DNA from: Corallium rubrum
Lineage: Eukaryota; Cnidaria; Anthozoa; Scleralcyonacea; Coralliidae
Direction: 5' to 3'
Assembly: GCA_964035015.1 (NCBI GenBank)
Contig: OZ035998.1
Span: 13,587,958-13,651,957 of the forward strand
Length of the DNA stretch: 64,000 nucleotides
Shown here: positions 15,001 to 29,295 of the stretch, piece after piece
Layout of the letters: the number at the start of each line of letters is the position of its first letter
Numbering within the stretch: the stretch's first letter is position 1
Notes under the pieces: generated by a model
Databases searched by the model: none
Seen by the model: the letters and a program-made list of their open reading frames with translations, nothing else
What the model was told of the DNA's origin: nothing
Made by a program: the position numbers and the translations under genes

Positions 15001-16804
15001 AACTGTGCGAGTACTCGCAGCGACCTGCGTTTGGTGGGAATACAGTGGAAACTGTGCGAGTACTCGCAGCGAGGAGTTGCTTCGTGCGACGACTGGAAAC
15101 CCCCTTAACGCTATATACTCATCATAAGTTCTATTTGAGACTAAGTATAAATATGGGACCTTTCTTTACAACGATCACCCCCTGATGAAGACATTAGATG
15201 GAAGCGTAGAACGAACAGTAACTTTTTAAGTTGCGTTCAAAAAACTTTTAAGCCAGAAATACAAAGGGGTTAACCTACCATGAACTTTGAGCTGCACTTG
15301 CGTACATCCATAGTTAGTGGAGGGGGATGGTTTGGAAGCTACATTGTCTTTCAAGATTATGCAATGGTCATGTTGATGAACACAATAGTTCATGTTGGAG
15401 GAAGGCAATTGGTTGAAGAGAGGAAATTCTACGGACACGTGACGACGAAGGACTACACAACGAACAAAGGATTTACAACACGTGACGACGAACGACAACA
15501 CTAATTAAACCCGAACGTTGGTATTGGGTGACTGCTTCATTATACAGAAAATACAATACGTTCAGTGACCGTGAAATTAGACAAATTGAACAAAAGCATA
15601 GAACGATGACTTTTGCCGAGTTTCCAAACCATCCCCCTCCACTAACTATGGTACGTCGTTGTGCTTATGATTTTTTTGCATGTATGAATCAGGCTAAAGA
15701 ACAGCTAGTTCAATATATTGCAATTCATATGAATCACTGTTTATTTATACTGTTTATGTGGATTAAATTACATTTATTGCGGGACTTCGCCACAGAGGGA
15801 CTTTGTCAAATTAATGATAACGATAACAGTTGGTAACATATGGCGCGAAATTACTTTCTATGATTTTAAAATGTCTGAGGCAAAAATTAGGTTTTCTTGA
15901 GATGTTGAGATTTGTTTGAAATGCAGATTTAACTTCTAAATCTAAAGTGCCAGCTAACGACGAACACAGTTTCGTTGATTTGTAAGGGACAACATTTTTG
16001 CGTCTACGGTTGGCGTTTACGCAACCATGTAGCGCTAAGGCAGCAGCATGGATGTTTTTATCATGTCTGATTATGTTCGCCATGCAGACGTGTGATATGA
16101 CAAGCGAGCAGTGAACTAGCCTGGTAACCACTAAAGACTTGGTTAACATTTTCGCGCGTTTTTATTGGCTATGAGTGAAATTGCAGTCGTCATCAGGGGT
16201 TTAGCCCTGATGACGCGAGAATGAGATTAGTGGTCACCTGGCCAATATTTCTTTTGAAACTGCGCCAGGGTACCAGGCTACCAGTGAACTCGCGCTCAGG
16301 GTCTTCCGGGTTTTTCACGGCCGCCATTGCAGTTTCACAAAACAATTGCACCGTGTGGCCATTGAGCTCTATATATAAACTGCAGTGATGTCTGCTGTTC
16401 ATTCACCGGGCAAATATTGAAGCGAAACATGGCGGCCATGTAGACCTGAAGTACGTATAGTTCCAGTCTTCTACGCGGTCTTTTGACCAAATCAGACTTG
16501 ACCAGACCGACGTAGAAGACTGGAACTATACGTATTTCAGGACCTACATGGCGGCACGTTGTCCGCCACGAAGATATCACTCCAGTTATATATAGAGCTC
16601 ACTGCGTGACACGCACCTTAAACCTGTAGATGCATGTACGCAGTGTGTACCTATGTTTAAATTACTGCGTTAGAAAGTAGAACTAACTCGAATTTTTCTT
16701 TTTTGGCTTAGCTTCATGAACGTGGCACCAATTTAGGAAATACGAATGAAACTTCATCCGACAAACCTAGCACGAGTTCTGAAAACAACAGTTCTACCAC
16801 GTAG
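24..16804 (+). CDS. ATG9: Autophagy-related protein 9, C-terminal part in 14 exons
   Basis: ATG9 is the multi-spanning lipid scramblase of autophagy vesicles that feeds phagophore growth. Exons I can place by GT-AG junctions and family similarity: 24-361, 2359-2458, 4295-4335, 5395-5457, 5629-5703, 6102-6211, 7203-7243, 9050-9088, 9407-9586, 11077-11160, 12144-12210, 12987-13072, 13648-13791, 16712-16804. They join to 1461 nt in one frame (486 aa and stop TAG). Recognisable blocks are LTELDIYHRILRWKNY and LKLILFWGP in the first exon, GARRW, RHFNEL, FIPDE, LFQYKA, KALDIVDFFRNFTVEVVGVG, GKTELSL and the C-terminal LYMHELHERG. The N-terminal part of the gene lies before the window. The exon that should carry the HIHYMPD-type segment between 7243 and 9050 is not found. 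Introns are filled with foldback transposons. Confidence 0.93.
524..736. repeat. Two tandem copies of a ~100-bp MITE
   Basis: Copies at 524-623 and 636-736 are nearly identical. Each starts TTAACTCTTTCTTGTCCG and ends CGGACAGGAATGAGTTA, an imperfect terminal inverted repeat. The core carries the palindrome TCTGGCTAACGCCAGA, which recurs in another repeat family of this window (5781, 23905, 62685). They lie in an ATG9 intron. Confidence 0.7.
1000..1130 (-). repeat. 5S rRNA-like repeat (5S-derived SINE or 5S pseudogene)
   Basis: Read on the minus strand, the string TTAGTACTCGGATGGGTGAC followed by CTGGGAATA matches the 3' half of eukaryotic 5S rRNA, including the internal promoter box C region. 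The 5' half is not convincing, so this is more likely a 5S-derived SINE head or a decayed pseudogene than a working 5S gene. It lies inside an ATG9 intron. Confidence 0.5.
1131..2358. other. ATG9 intron sequence, repeat-derived, no gene
   Basis: Short AGATCTTA-rich direct repeats lie at 1131-1160 and 1900-1965. A stretch at 1360-1700 has more balanced base composition and looks like a degraded dispersed repeat, perhaps the end of a retroelement. I see no supported coding sequence or RNA gene. Confidence 0.4.
2661..3118. mobile_element. Foldback MITE with long inverted arms
   Basis: The left arm begins TTAAAGTGTCTATGAAATGA and the right arm ends ACTTCATAGACACTTTAA. The arms, about 140 nt each, are imperfect reverse complements and include GAGAATCTGATGCG paired with CGCATCAGATTCTC. 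The same terminal sequence type occurs in the 13934-14443 element, so both belong to one family. There is no coding capacity. Confidence 0.7.
3556..4013. mobile_element. Foldback MITE with GGCCAATTAAAAAAA ends
   Basis: The ends are GGCCAATTAAAAAA and its reverse complement TTTTTTAATTGGCC. The arms continue into TTTCTGTTTTTCATC and GATGAAAAACAGAAA, then into the unusual CCGCCCGCCCC motif on both sides. It is noncoding and sits in an ATG9 intron. Confidence 0.7.
4672..5374. mobile_element. Inverted-repeat element with nested CCA microsatellite and C-rich dispersed repeat
   Basis: The outer ends GAAACAAACGTCCAATGACA and CAATTGGACAACGTTTGTTTC type sequence are inverted. Further in, GATCAAATCAATAACGAATA pairs with TATTCGTCATTGATTTGATC. 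Inside are a (CCA)n run near 4789-4816 and a dispersed motif GGCATTTCAGAGACTCTAGA near 5028 followed by C-rich runs. Related sequence appears near 19140-19215 and 30320-30370. Confidence 0.6.
5781..5881. mobile_element. MITE of the TTAACACTTTGA family
   Basis: The ends TTAACACTTTGAAGCCTG and CAGGCCTCAAAGTGGTAA are inverted. The core TTTTATTCTGGCTAACGCCA is shared with copies or fragments at 524-736, 23905-24250 and 62685-62985. It is a short nonautonomous element in an ATG9 intron. Confidence 0.7.
5903..5980. repeat. Near-perfect 78-bp hairpin
   Basis: CAAAAAGCCGAGCGGTGTAT pairs with ATACACCGCTCGGCTTTTTG around a short AT-rich loop. This is a small palindromic transposable element or remnant within an ATG9 intron. 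Confidence 0.7.
6780..6965. repeat. tRNA-derived SINE pieces in opposite orientation
   Basis: On the minus strand, GCGGGTTCGAGTCCCGCTTA is a strong B box. On the plus strand at 6932-6960, TGGCGCAATGGTTAGAGCG is a strong A box followed by TCTGGCTAGC, which is also next to the B-box piece. The two halves look like one tRNA-like SINE head broken and partly inverted. No intact tRNA cloverleaf is present. Confidence 0.45.
7489..7502 (+). repeat. Poly-C run in ATG9 intron
   Basis: Fourteen consecutive C residues follow AACATCTC. The run falls in the interval where a conserved ATG9 exon should lie, so it may mark a difficult or misassembled stretch. Confidence 0.6.
7922..8295. mobile_element. Mariner-like foldback MITE, TA target duplication
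   Basis: The ends CAGGGTGTATCAAAAAAAAG and CTTTTTTTTTGATACACCCTG are inverted and flanked by TA on both sides. The arms extend about 170 nt and include ATTTCCCAGGTGTAT-type sequence near the centre. The TIR and TA site fit Tc1/mariner-type nonautonomous elements. It is noncoding. Confidence 0.75.
9130..9244 (+). repeat. (GGAA)n microsatellite
   Basis: About 29 uninterrupted copies of a 4-bp unit lie 42 nt after the ATG9 exon ending at 9088. Every frame stays open through it, which produces spurious ORFs. Confidence 0.95.
9718..10190 (+). mobile_element. tRNA-derived SINE interrupted by a TTAA-flanked MITE
   Basis: An A box-like TGGCACAGTGATTAATGC (9730) and a B box GGGTTCGATACC (9773) mark a tRNA-related head. 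A 181-bp MITE (9800-9980) is inserted with TTAA on both sides and ends GCCTGGTTCTCATATG / CATATGAGAACCAGGC. SINE body sequence resumes after 9984 and runs to about 10190. The SINE inserted first and the MITE second. Confidence 0.65.
10480..10800 (+). repeat. Degenerate minisatellite in ATG9 intron
   Basis: Imperfect units contain GCGCAATGGCGACACAATGA and GTGCTGGGAAGGTA, repeated about four times with variable spacing, separated by GGAACTTACCATGATGGC-type stretches. Nothing suggests coding. Confidence 0.6.
11330..12143. other. ATG9 intron stretch without recognised features
   Basis: AT-rich sequence with a short (TA)n run near 11397 and one imperfect hairpin at 11752-11815 (TGTTTTGTGGACC / GGGACCACAAAACA). 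I see no supported gene. Confidence 0.5.
12290..12986. other. ATG9 intron with CCTACTTTT-rich and TTTATTTT-rich tracts
   Basis: CCTACTTTTTC-like units recur irregularly between 12325 and 12685, and TTTAATTTATTTT units between 12880 and 12985. This is low-complexity repeat sequence; no gene is visible. Confidence 0.5.
13223..13406. mobile_element. MITE, ends TAGACCTTACTCAAAATGG
   Basis: Inverted ends TAGACCTTACTCAAAATGG and CCATTTTTGAGTAAGGTCTA enclose a second inverted pair, AAATTAGCCCTTATGA and TCATAAGGGCTAATTT. It is noncoding, in an ATG9 intron, and abuts the next MITE. Confidence 0.75.
13409..13546. mobile_element. MITE, ends GGTGGTGTGCACC
   Basis: Inverted ends GGTGGTGTGCACC and GGTTGCACACCACC enclose an inner pair, CGCCATGTTGGATGAA and TTTCATCCAACATGGCG. 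A flanking TATTG motif may be the target duplication. It is noncoding. Confidence 0.7.
13934..14443. mobile_element. Foldback MITE related to 2661-3118
   Basis: The ends TTTAAAGTGTATATGAAATG and CATTTCATATACACTTTAAA are inverted. The arms include CTACAGTTTTTCCATATCTT and its complement near 14355, and the centre holds ATACGTCACATTGTATAATG with its inverted partner near 14285. A short tandem duplication lies at 14022-14090. It is noncoding. Confidence 0.75.
14446..15104. mobile_element. MITE carrying a five-copy ~49-bp minisatellite
   Basis: The left end GGATTTCCAGTCCTCGCAC and right end GTGCGACGACTGGAAACCCC are imperfect inverted repeats. Between about 14816 and 15070 a unit beginning CGACCTGCGTTTGGTGGAAA occurs five times, each ending in the palindrome GCGAGTACTCGC. 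The repeats stay open in two forward frames, so the ORFs there are not genes. Confidence 0.7.
15200..16425. other. ATG9 intron stretch with degraded transposon sequence
   Basis: GAACAGTAACTTTTTAAGTT near 15212 recurs at 29443. A block at 15536-15655 (containing GAGTTTCCAAACCAT) recurs in diverged form at 56960-57060, so both are dispersed repeats. No supported gene is visible. Confidence 0.45.
16427..16555. mobile_element. Palindromic MITE
   Basis: ACGTATAGTTCCAGTCTTCT pairs with AGAAGACTGGAACTATACGT. The outer CATGGCGGCCATGTAG and CTACATGGCGGCACG are also inverted. It is noncoding and sits 160 nt before the last ATG9 exon. Confidence 0.65.
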
Positions 16805-16859
16805 TAGTGAATAATTATTAACTCTTCAAAAACGAGGTATTGTTTTTATATCAATTTAT

Positions 16860-18099
16860 CTTCTATTTATATTTATAAAATAACCGTAAATAAGTGATTG
16901 GCTGTCACCTCGTTGTTTACACGCATGCATTATTTAACAAATAGATTACATTTTTCCGTGCGTGGGTACTGCAATAGATCACAGAAGACGTGTAAAGAAC
17001 AAAAAAGTACGACACAAGACGAAGTTGAGTGGCGTGACTGTTGTTCTTTACACGCTGTGACGTCTTCTGTGATCTATTACGTACACACACACGGGAAAAT
17101 GTAACCTATTTGTTTTATACAATAACGTCAAGTGCTTTATTGAAGAATTTCTGGTGTATAAAAAAAGAAAAACCAGTCTACTGACGCGATCTGAGGTGAT
17201 GTGATTTGACGCCAGCTGTGCGTTACCCTCGCTCGTGGGGACAATTGGGGATACGGGAGGACGCCAGGAGGTAAATTCGCAGGACGAGTGGGAAGAACCT
17301 CTGGAACACCGAGCCGTTTCTCTGATCGCGCCGAGCCAACGAAAAGGTTGTCTGGATCAGTACGTTCCAAAATCTGGACGTAAGACGTTGATTGGTCAAG
17401 CGAAGGATCTTTTTATTAACAATAAGTTTCATTGGCTATCGCACATCTTGAATAATAACATGAGTGTAATATTAAACTTCGTCTAGTATAGAAGGTGCAG
17501 TCATCAGCAGTGATTTCCTTCTATATATATTCTCTCTCAGTTTTCGTCCTTTTGGAGCCTATACTTTCGCTCCACTTGATATACAACTCACACTTTTTTG
17601 GATTGCCTTTGCTCTTGATTGCGTGGGAAAAGTCTCGACTCGTTACGAGCTCAACGAGCATCAAAGCGACTACCTGTTTACTTTAGCTTCATTCCGCGAC
17701 GAGACGTCTTCGTCATTGAAAATATGTATAACAAACAACAAGATAGCATCGTTGAAATATATCCTGTAAGTACGTTGTTAGAAACCTATAAGCTTTCATT
17801 TGAAGTGTAGTTCAAGTCGTTCAAGTGGGGTTGGGGTTGGGGTAGAATTAGAATTGGGATTAGGATTAGGTTTGAGGATTAGGGTGTTTTCAGGGTCAGG
17901 GTCAGAGAATAAAATATTCGTGCGCGAAACACAAAGTAAGCACCTTTTTCGTGCTCGCCGCTCGCCTTCCGGGTTGGCCCCTCCCACTTTACCGCCTGGC
18001 GTCCTCGCGTGTCCCCGTTATCCCCCACGAGCGTCGAAAAACCTCTGGCACCCAGGGTAGCTGTGCGTGTGTCCTTTAATAGATCACGGTCAACAAATA
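16860..18099. other. Intergenic region 3' of ATG9, no supported gene
   Basis: Apart from the palindrome at 16940-17117 I see only short ORFs without recognisable protein similarity. A degenerate GGGTTGGGGT / AGGATTAGG tract lies at 17825-17910; it is not a clean telomeric array. Confidence 0.4.
16940..17117. mobile_element. Palindromic element downstream of ATG9
   Basis: AACAAATAGATTACATTTTT and the complementary AAAATGTAACCTATTTGTTT form the outer arms. AATAGATCACAGAAGACGTG pairs with TGACGTCTTCTGTGATCTAT inside. It lies just 3' of the ATG9 stop and may fall in the 3' UTR or downstream sequence. Confidence 0.65.
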
Positions 18100-18775
18100 G
18101 TTTATACCAAGAGAAACTTGGGTAAACAAAGACTAAATTACCATGCAGTTAGAGATTGGAATTCTTTAAAAGAGCTTGGCTCAAACGTGTGTCCTTATAA
18201 TATACACTTAATGTCTGCTCCCAAGGGAAACAGTTAGTTTTGTTTTCCCGAGAGTCTTGACATTTCCCGAGACGAAGTCGAGGAAACATCGAGACTCGAG
18301 GGAAAACAAAACTAACTGTTTCCCGAGGGATCAGACATTAAGTGTTTTGTTATATAGCTTGAGTTTCGCTGAATAATTTCGACGTTTATCAAGAGAAAGT
18401 ACACAAACGAAAAGACAAACTGAAAGACTTACCAAAACATTTCGCCTGGCTCTGTAATTTCACATCAAACAAACAAATATGAGTCTCAGAACAAAAGAAC
18501 AGCAATACATTTCTCCAGTTAATCTTCACACATGCTTTGAAGACCTATAAATATTCTTTTTTTCGTACCAAACAAGCTTTTGTTTATAGGATGCCGTGAA
18601 GAGTTGAAAGTTCTAGCGAGAAACAATTGAAAACTTATTGACCGAGCAGGCAATAAGTTCTCAATTATTGCCCGCTCGGTAGACATTGAAATTTAGCTAA
18701 GGTCATGTGACCACAAACCAACCAATGACAGTCATCGTTGCATCCAGCGAAACTCTAGCTACATAACAAAAATTA
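18100..18775. mobile_element. Two adjoining nonautonomous elements; inverted copies lie at 27912-28540
   Basis: Around 18210-18340, GGAAACAGTTAGTTTTGTTT and its inverted partner AAAACAAAACTAACTGTTTC flank a GAGACTCGAGG core. At 18350-18775 a second element has ends GTTATATAGCTTGAGTTTCG and CGAAACTCTAGCTACATAAC. The same two modules occur in the opposite orientation at 27912-28540, which shows they are repeat families and not unique sequence. Confidence 0.65.
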
Positions 18776-19234
18776 CTTATTTTAATGTCGAAATCTCTCT
18801 GATATTTTAGAGGTGTGTACAAGAAGATCCAGTTTAGTTGAATTGTTTATTTTTCTATTCAGGAAAATAAGACTTTTTTATGTATATCGATATAAATTAT
18901 GTAGTTAATTTTTGTATTTGGTAATTGTATAGGAGAAAAAACGAGACACCAATTGTAATATATGAAACTCATGTACAATTTTCAGACTGATTAAACAAAC
19001 ACATAAAAACCGAAATTTGTAAACTTTAAATGTGTCCATCTTGATCAGTTCAATAAACATTTAATTTTTTACTAAGCCGTCTTTAACTATTGCTATATTT
19101 AACTACTGAAATGAAATAAATGTGGCCAGGGCCGTAGACAGGATTTTCTAGTCAGGGTCTGGAGGTATGCTCCCCCGGAAAACTTTTGAAGATTTAGTCT
19201 CTGAAATGGCATTTCTACGGTGGCCCATATACGC

Positions 19235-19690
19235 AATGCACGAATATATTTCCCAATGCACAACAATATTTCTCAGTGCACAAATAGATTTCCCAATGCA
19301 CAACAATATTTCTCAGTGCACAAATAGATTTCCCAATGCACAACAATATTTTGCCAGTGCACAACAATATTTTGCCAGTGCACAACAATATTTTGCCAGT
19401 GCACAACAATATTTCGCCAGTGCACAACAATATTTTGTCAGTGCACAACAATATTTTGCCAGTGCACAACAATATTTCACCAGTGCACAACAATATTTCA
19501 CCAGTGCACAACAATATTTCACCAGTGCACAACAATATTTTGCCAGTACACAACAATATTTTGCCAGTGCACAACAATATTTCTCAGTGCACAACAATAT
19601 TTTGCCAGTGCACAACAACATTTCGCCAATGCACAACAATATTTCACCAGTGCACAACAATATTTTGGCAGTGCACAACAATATTTTGAG
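19235..19690 (+). repeat. 21-bp minisatellite, about 20 units
   Basis: The unit CAGTGCACAACAATATTTTGC is repeated with small variations such as TTTCACCAG and TTTCTCAG. The unit length is a multiple of 3, so several frames on both strands stay open; these translations are repeat artefacts. An irregular first section (19235-19335) uses a longer higher-order unit that includes AAATAGATTTCCCAATG. Confidence 0.95.
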
Positions 19691-20339
19691 CAAAATTTGA
19701 ACATTTTAGAACATAATTTTTAAGACACATTCTCTCATTCCTACAAAAGATTTTGTCTAAAACTACCGTATCACATATTTACAAAGACAACTACAGTCAT
19801 TTGCAACTCACTTGTCACTTTTCACCAAAATGTTCAGAAGTTCGTTACGAAGTTCGCTTGGAAGTTCAAAGTTCGTTTTGAACAAGGCAATTGATTACCG
19901 GTTACTAGGAACCAAGAAGGCAAGAAGTCAATCAAATGCGTAGTTTAAAACGAGCTTTGAACTTCCCAACGAACTTGCGAACTTCGGAACGAACTTCCGA
20001 GCATTTTGGTGAAAGTGAGTAAGCAAGTGACTGTAAAATAATAGTTACTCTAACGGGATAAAGCGCGAACACAACGCGAAAATTCATTGTCAGAGTTATG
20101 ATATTAATTAAACGACTAGTTAGTTCTTTATTCTGTGACTCTGGGAACAAATGTGATGTGTGACATTATAAAAATCATATTTTAGATTTTCTCTGGGGGG
20201 CAGTTGCCCCTTACTTGCCACAAAAATGCCTCTTGTGACATCACATCCGGTAACTTTGACAGCGAAAAACTCCATGAAGATGCCATTTTCGGCTGACAAG
20301 ATATATTATGATTCTGCTCAGGAAGACCCAAATATTGCG

Positions 20340-20632
20340 AATACCGTAAACCTCCGAATATAAAGCCCCCCCCCCCCTAATATAAGCCCCCCGTGTATAA
20401 GGTATAAGCTAACACTCTCACCATTCCGAATATAAGCCCACCCGTATAATTATAGTATTTTATGCTTGTTTATATGTTAACCTTGTGTTATATTGAAATA
20501 AAGTCAATAAATGTTTAATATTACTAACACAAAATCTTGTCCACGTATATAAGCCCCCCATGTATAAGCCCGCCAAAAAGTGCTTACGAACGAATATAAG
20601 CCCAGGGCTTATATTCGGGGCTTATGGTATGT
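20340..20632. mobile_element. MITE with CCGAATATAAGCCCC ends
   Basis: The ends ATACCGTAAACCTCCGAATA and its partner TATTCGGGGCTTATGGTAT are inverted. GAATATAAGCCC-type motifs recur five or more times inside. It is noncoding. Confidence 0.65.
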
Positions 20633-21091
20633 AAAATCCCCAAACGTGAGATAGGCACTTTAAGCATAATTGTCCAACTGCATACGTCACTGATCAAGCA
20701 GTCCAACAGAGTGATTAATTTCTTCAAAAATGGATAAAGCAATGGCAAATTTTGAACTATGCAGCAGATTTGCTTGGAATTTTCAGTTAATGCTGCTGTC
20801 ATGCTGTTCTGTTCAAAATCACTAAAAAAATTTTTTGCTTCATAGACAATTTAACAATATTCACCAAAGTTTTACAGCCAACCATACGATAATGCAATTA
20901 AAAAGTATATTTACACTACGAGCGATATTTGAAAAGTGCAATTGACGATATATTTCCACTCGGCCAATTAGAATGTATAGTAAATTTTTTAATGATTAAA
21001 TTAGACAATGCAATTACAGAATAAAGACAATGTATCCAGTTTTTCAGCATTTTGCATACTATAAAGCAGATGATATGGATAACTTACTGTT

Positions 21092-23907
21092 ACCGGTGTC
21101 CCAGTAAATGTGTCCCCCCCCAAAATGTGTCCCCCCAGGGACACATTTCCTAGGAAATTTGTCCCCCCAGGGGGACACATTTCCTAGGAAATATGTCCCC
21201 CTCTTCGGAAATTTGTCCCCCCCTCAGAATAATTCCTTACAGGATAATTGATATACGTGTAATTTGGACAAAACGTTTTAAAAGTAAAAAATATATATTT
21301 CTGAAGGGTCCTACTAATTACTGCCAGAGACGGTATACATCTATATTAGAGGCCTTAAATAATAAAGAATAGATCGCACATTTACGGCACACCGCAAACT
21401 GCAGTTCGAAATCAGCAGTTAGCCGTTAGAAGTTAGGACAAGTTGTATGTTCAGACTGAAAGCTTCCGTTTGTGATTTGCCGTATGTAAGTATATTCGAT
21501 TTATACTGAAAGGTCTCCCACGGCACCATTGAAATGTTAATCGCAGTCGGCAATGATTAATGTATTTGTTTTTCTATTTTTGAAACCGAGTCGGCTTCGG
21601 AGAAAAACCCGTGCTGAAATAGTGCCTTTTTCAGAGTATGCCAGACCCGAAAACCGAGGTTTGTTTCAACGCTTTGAAACATCAGCTCAACGATGTTACA
21701 ATCAATAAAAAAACGAAACTTGAACATCTATTTAACTAATAAATTGGAAATTCAGCATGACCATGACCATGACCACTGACGAAATTGAAATTCTAATGCA
21801 CTTCCGCGAGCTGGCTTTCGGACGTTCTCTTTCATTATTTTGTCACCAAAACTATCGAATAACGTGGAACAGTCTGATAGCCATATGCACTCAGTAAGAG
21901 AAAATATCAGACGTCTACGAAATTGGACTTCGCAAAAAATGGAGGCGTATGAAAAGGAAGGGGCACACTATATATATGCACGGCACACTATATCAATATA
22001 TATATTTATTTTTTTGCGGTCCGGTATCCATCTGATTCGCGCGCTCTGATTGGCTTAGCGAGCGGTCCGTATCACACGATACGGACCCCGATACGGACCG
22101 CTGCGGATTTCAAAACAAAAACAAAAAAGTTTTTTAATATTTCGTATACTCGACGCTTTTCACTACTTTAGACTACAATAGAATGCCAGTAAAAACAAAG
22201 TAAGATGGTTTATCCAAATGGTTTTGACAACTTCATGTGAAAACAGCGAATTTTAAAAGAAATGCTGGGAAAACTGTGACAAAAAAAAAATTTACGAGCG
22301 ACATTTCAAGTATTATTGCTCAACAGTCAACGACGTATGAAAACAGTTTAAAACGGTAGGCAAAACATATACATGAACTTGTGAACATAGTATTTTGAAT
22401 CACTAAATGAAACTATATAGACTATATATAAAAAACATACCACGAGAAGACAGAAAAGCTGAAACCTTTTGACACTAAACTGTCTTTCTTCTGTTGTTCA
22501 ACTATAAACTTAACAAAACCGCTACAAGTCTTTACCTTTTAGTCAAATATTTTCCACATGCCAACCTCATCGTGCCATATGTCTTTGAAAAAAAGTTACA
22601 AATGACTTAGAACAAGCATTTGCGTCTTCAAACTCGAACAACACACTTTCAATTTCCACGGAGTCAGTCGAGTATTCAAAGCGACTTTCCAAACGAGCAG
22701 CCAAAAACGAGCAAGCGACGAAGAAGAACGACGAAGAATCTTTATCAACTAAACTTTAAAAACACTTGGACTGCATTCTGACTTCCCTTCGTAACTAGAT
22801 CTTCAAGTTTTAACTGTTTTTTATCACAAAAGAGGTTCCAAACTTCTCTGTCAGACTGCATGTCGGCAGTTGTTTCTGTCGAACGATAAACTTTGGACTT
22901 TTGAATATCACGTGAACGTCATCTCGATTACGCAACTTAATTCAATTAATTTATCTAATTATGTAACAAAAAAATAAATACGTTATTTACCGTTTTGGTC
23001 GGTCCGTATAGAGAAATATTTGCCCTCGGTCTCAAAAATGTCCCTCGGCCTGCGGCCTCGGGCCTTTTTTAAGACCTCGGGCAAATATTTTTCTATACGG
23101 ACCTCCCAGCCGGTAAATAACATATATATACTGATATATATATATATATATATGTGTGCCGAGAAAGAAAATTTCGAGTTTAAGAATATATGCAGCCAAA
23201 GACCCTCGCTATTATTAAAATTTGCTGTCTGCTTTACGCCAAGAGCGTGTTGGCTCGAGGTTAATGAAGGGTTCCGCGTGAAACGTTAGTATTTCGTTGT
23301 CGAAATTCTCGCCAGCTCACCATTTTCTTGCTTTGTTATTATTATAATAGTGTAGTTTGCCGTTTTTCAAAAAACGGTATATACGGAAGTATTTATTATG
23401 CATTCACAAACGCAGTAGACGCCTTTTTTCAATGAGCGATGACTCTCAAAAGCGAACTGTATTGGTCATGCATACTGGTGTACGTAGTAGCTGGGAAATA
23501 GGTGATGCTGGCTTTGCCATGCATGTGCCATTCTTTGCCATTCTGGGGGTAGGTGATCAGGAATGGCTTTTGCCATTCACGTGTTCCACCATCAAAACTT
23601 AGTGACAGTCCAATTAAGCCAAAGTTTTTATTAAATAAATAAGTTTATATATTGCAGTTTTTATAAATATATATTTAGCTGTTATAATTTATCATTCAGA
23701 AATATATATTTTTTACTTTTAAAAAGTTTTGTCTACATTACACGTATATCAATTATTCTGTAAGGAATCATTCTTAGGGGGGGACAAATTTCCGAAGAGG
23801 GGGACATATTTCCTAGGAAATCTGTCCCTGGGGGGGACACATTTCCTAGGAAATCTGTCCCGGGGGGGACACATTTTTGGGGGGGACACATTTCCTGTGA
23901 CACCGGC
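21092..23907. mobile_element. 2.8-kb nonautonomous element with ~140-bp GGGGACACATTT terminal repeats
   Basis: The left end runs 21092-21238 and the right end 23776-23907; they are inverted relatives. Both start from CCGGTGTC / GACACCGG and contain several AGGAAAT(A/T)TGTCCCCC units (for example GGGGACACATTTCCTAGGAA). Between the ends there is no transposase-like ORF, only palindromic sub-repeats (22010-22095 and 23000-23110), a (TA)n run near 23128 and AT-rich sequence. It could be one large MITE or two facing small ones. Confidence 0.5.
23000..23110. repeat. Palindromic element with GGTCCGTATAGAGAAATATT arms
   Basis: GGTCCGTATAGAGAAATATT pairs with AATATTTTTCTATACGGACC, and TGCCCTCGG pairs with CCTCGGGCA, around a CCTCGGCCTGCGGCCTCGGG core. 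A close relative lies at 28768-28912 (GGTCTGTACGGGAAAGTATT), and 58288-58400 has the same CCTCG-rich style. This is a dispersed palindromic family. Confidence 0.6.
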
Positions 23908-24250
23908 GTTAGCCAGAATAAAATACTAAAGACTCGTCTTCAGGCTTCAAAGAGTCAAATCGAATGTTTAATTCTTCGAGTTAGAAGCAATTGTCTACTT
24001 TTGAGTTATCACTATAAGCAATGGATAAGGCTGATCATGATATGAAGAATTACGTAGGCGATGGTGGGTTTGTCTGCCAAGGGTTGAGATGGATAACATT
24101 CACTGAGGTTTGCCAAATCCCTCACTGGTCTGCTCAGACAATTTTATTCAGCACAGGGAGAGGTCCAGACCTCAAAGTGTTAAAACCTGAGTCTTTAGTA
24201 TTTTATTCAGCACATACAGGGAAGAGGTCCATGCAGGTCTCAAAGGATTA
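23905..24250. repeat. Fragments of the TTAACACTTTGA MITE family
   Basis: CGTTAGCCAGAATAAAATAC at 23908 and two blocks of TTTTATTCAGCACA followed by GAGGTCCA and CTCAAAG (24140-24182 and 24200-24250) match the MITE at 5781-5881. Rearranged partial copies. Confidence 0.55.
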
Positions 24251-24332
24251 ATAAACAATTGCTGATGCGATTACTTAATAAAAACAAACTTTAAAAATAA
24301 ATACAAACATGAAATTCCACGATAGATATTTA

Positions 24333-29295
<4,963 letters not shown>

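Noticed and set aside
14659..15185. Trp/Cys-rich repeat proteins of 149-158 codons
   Set aside because: They are translations of the 49-bp minisatellite inside a MITE in an ATG9 intron.
17820..17910. Telomere-like AGGATTAGG sequence
   Set aside because: The units are irregular and short and mixed with GGGTTGGGGT; it is not a telomeric array.
19235..19690. CRISPR-like regular array
   Set aside because: Units are contiguous with no spacers between them, and the context is animal DNA.
19167..19704. Long open frames of 117-177 codons on both strands, some Cys-rich
   Set aside because: They are produced by a 21-bp minisatellite whose unit is a multiple of three; no start context or unique sequence supports a gene.
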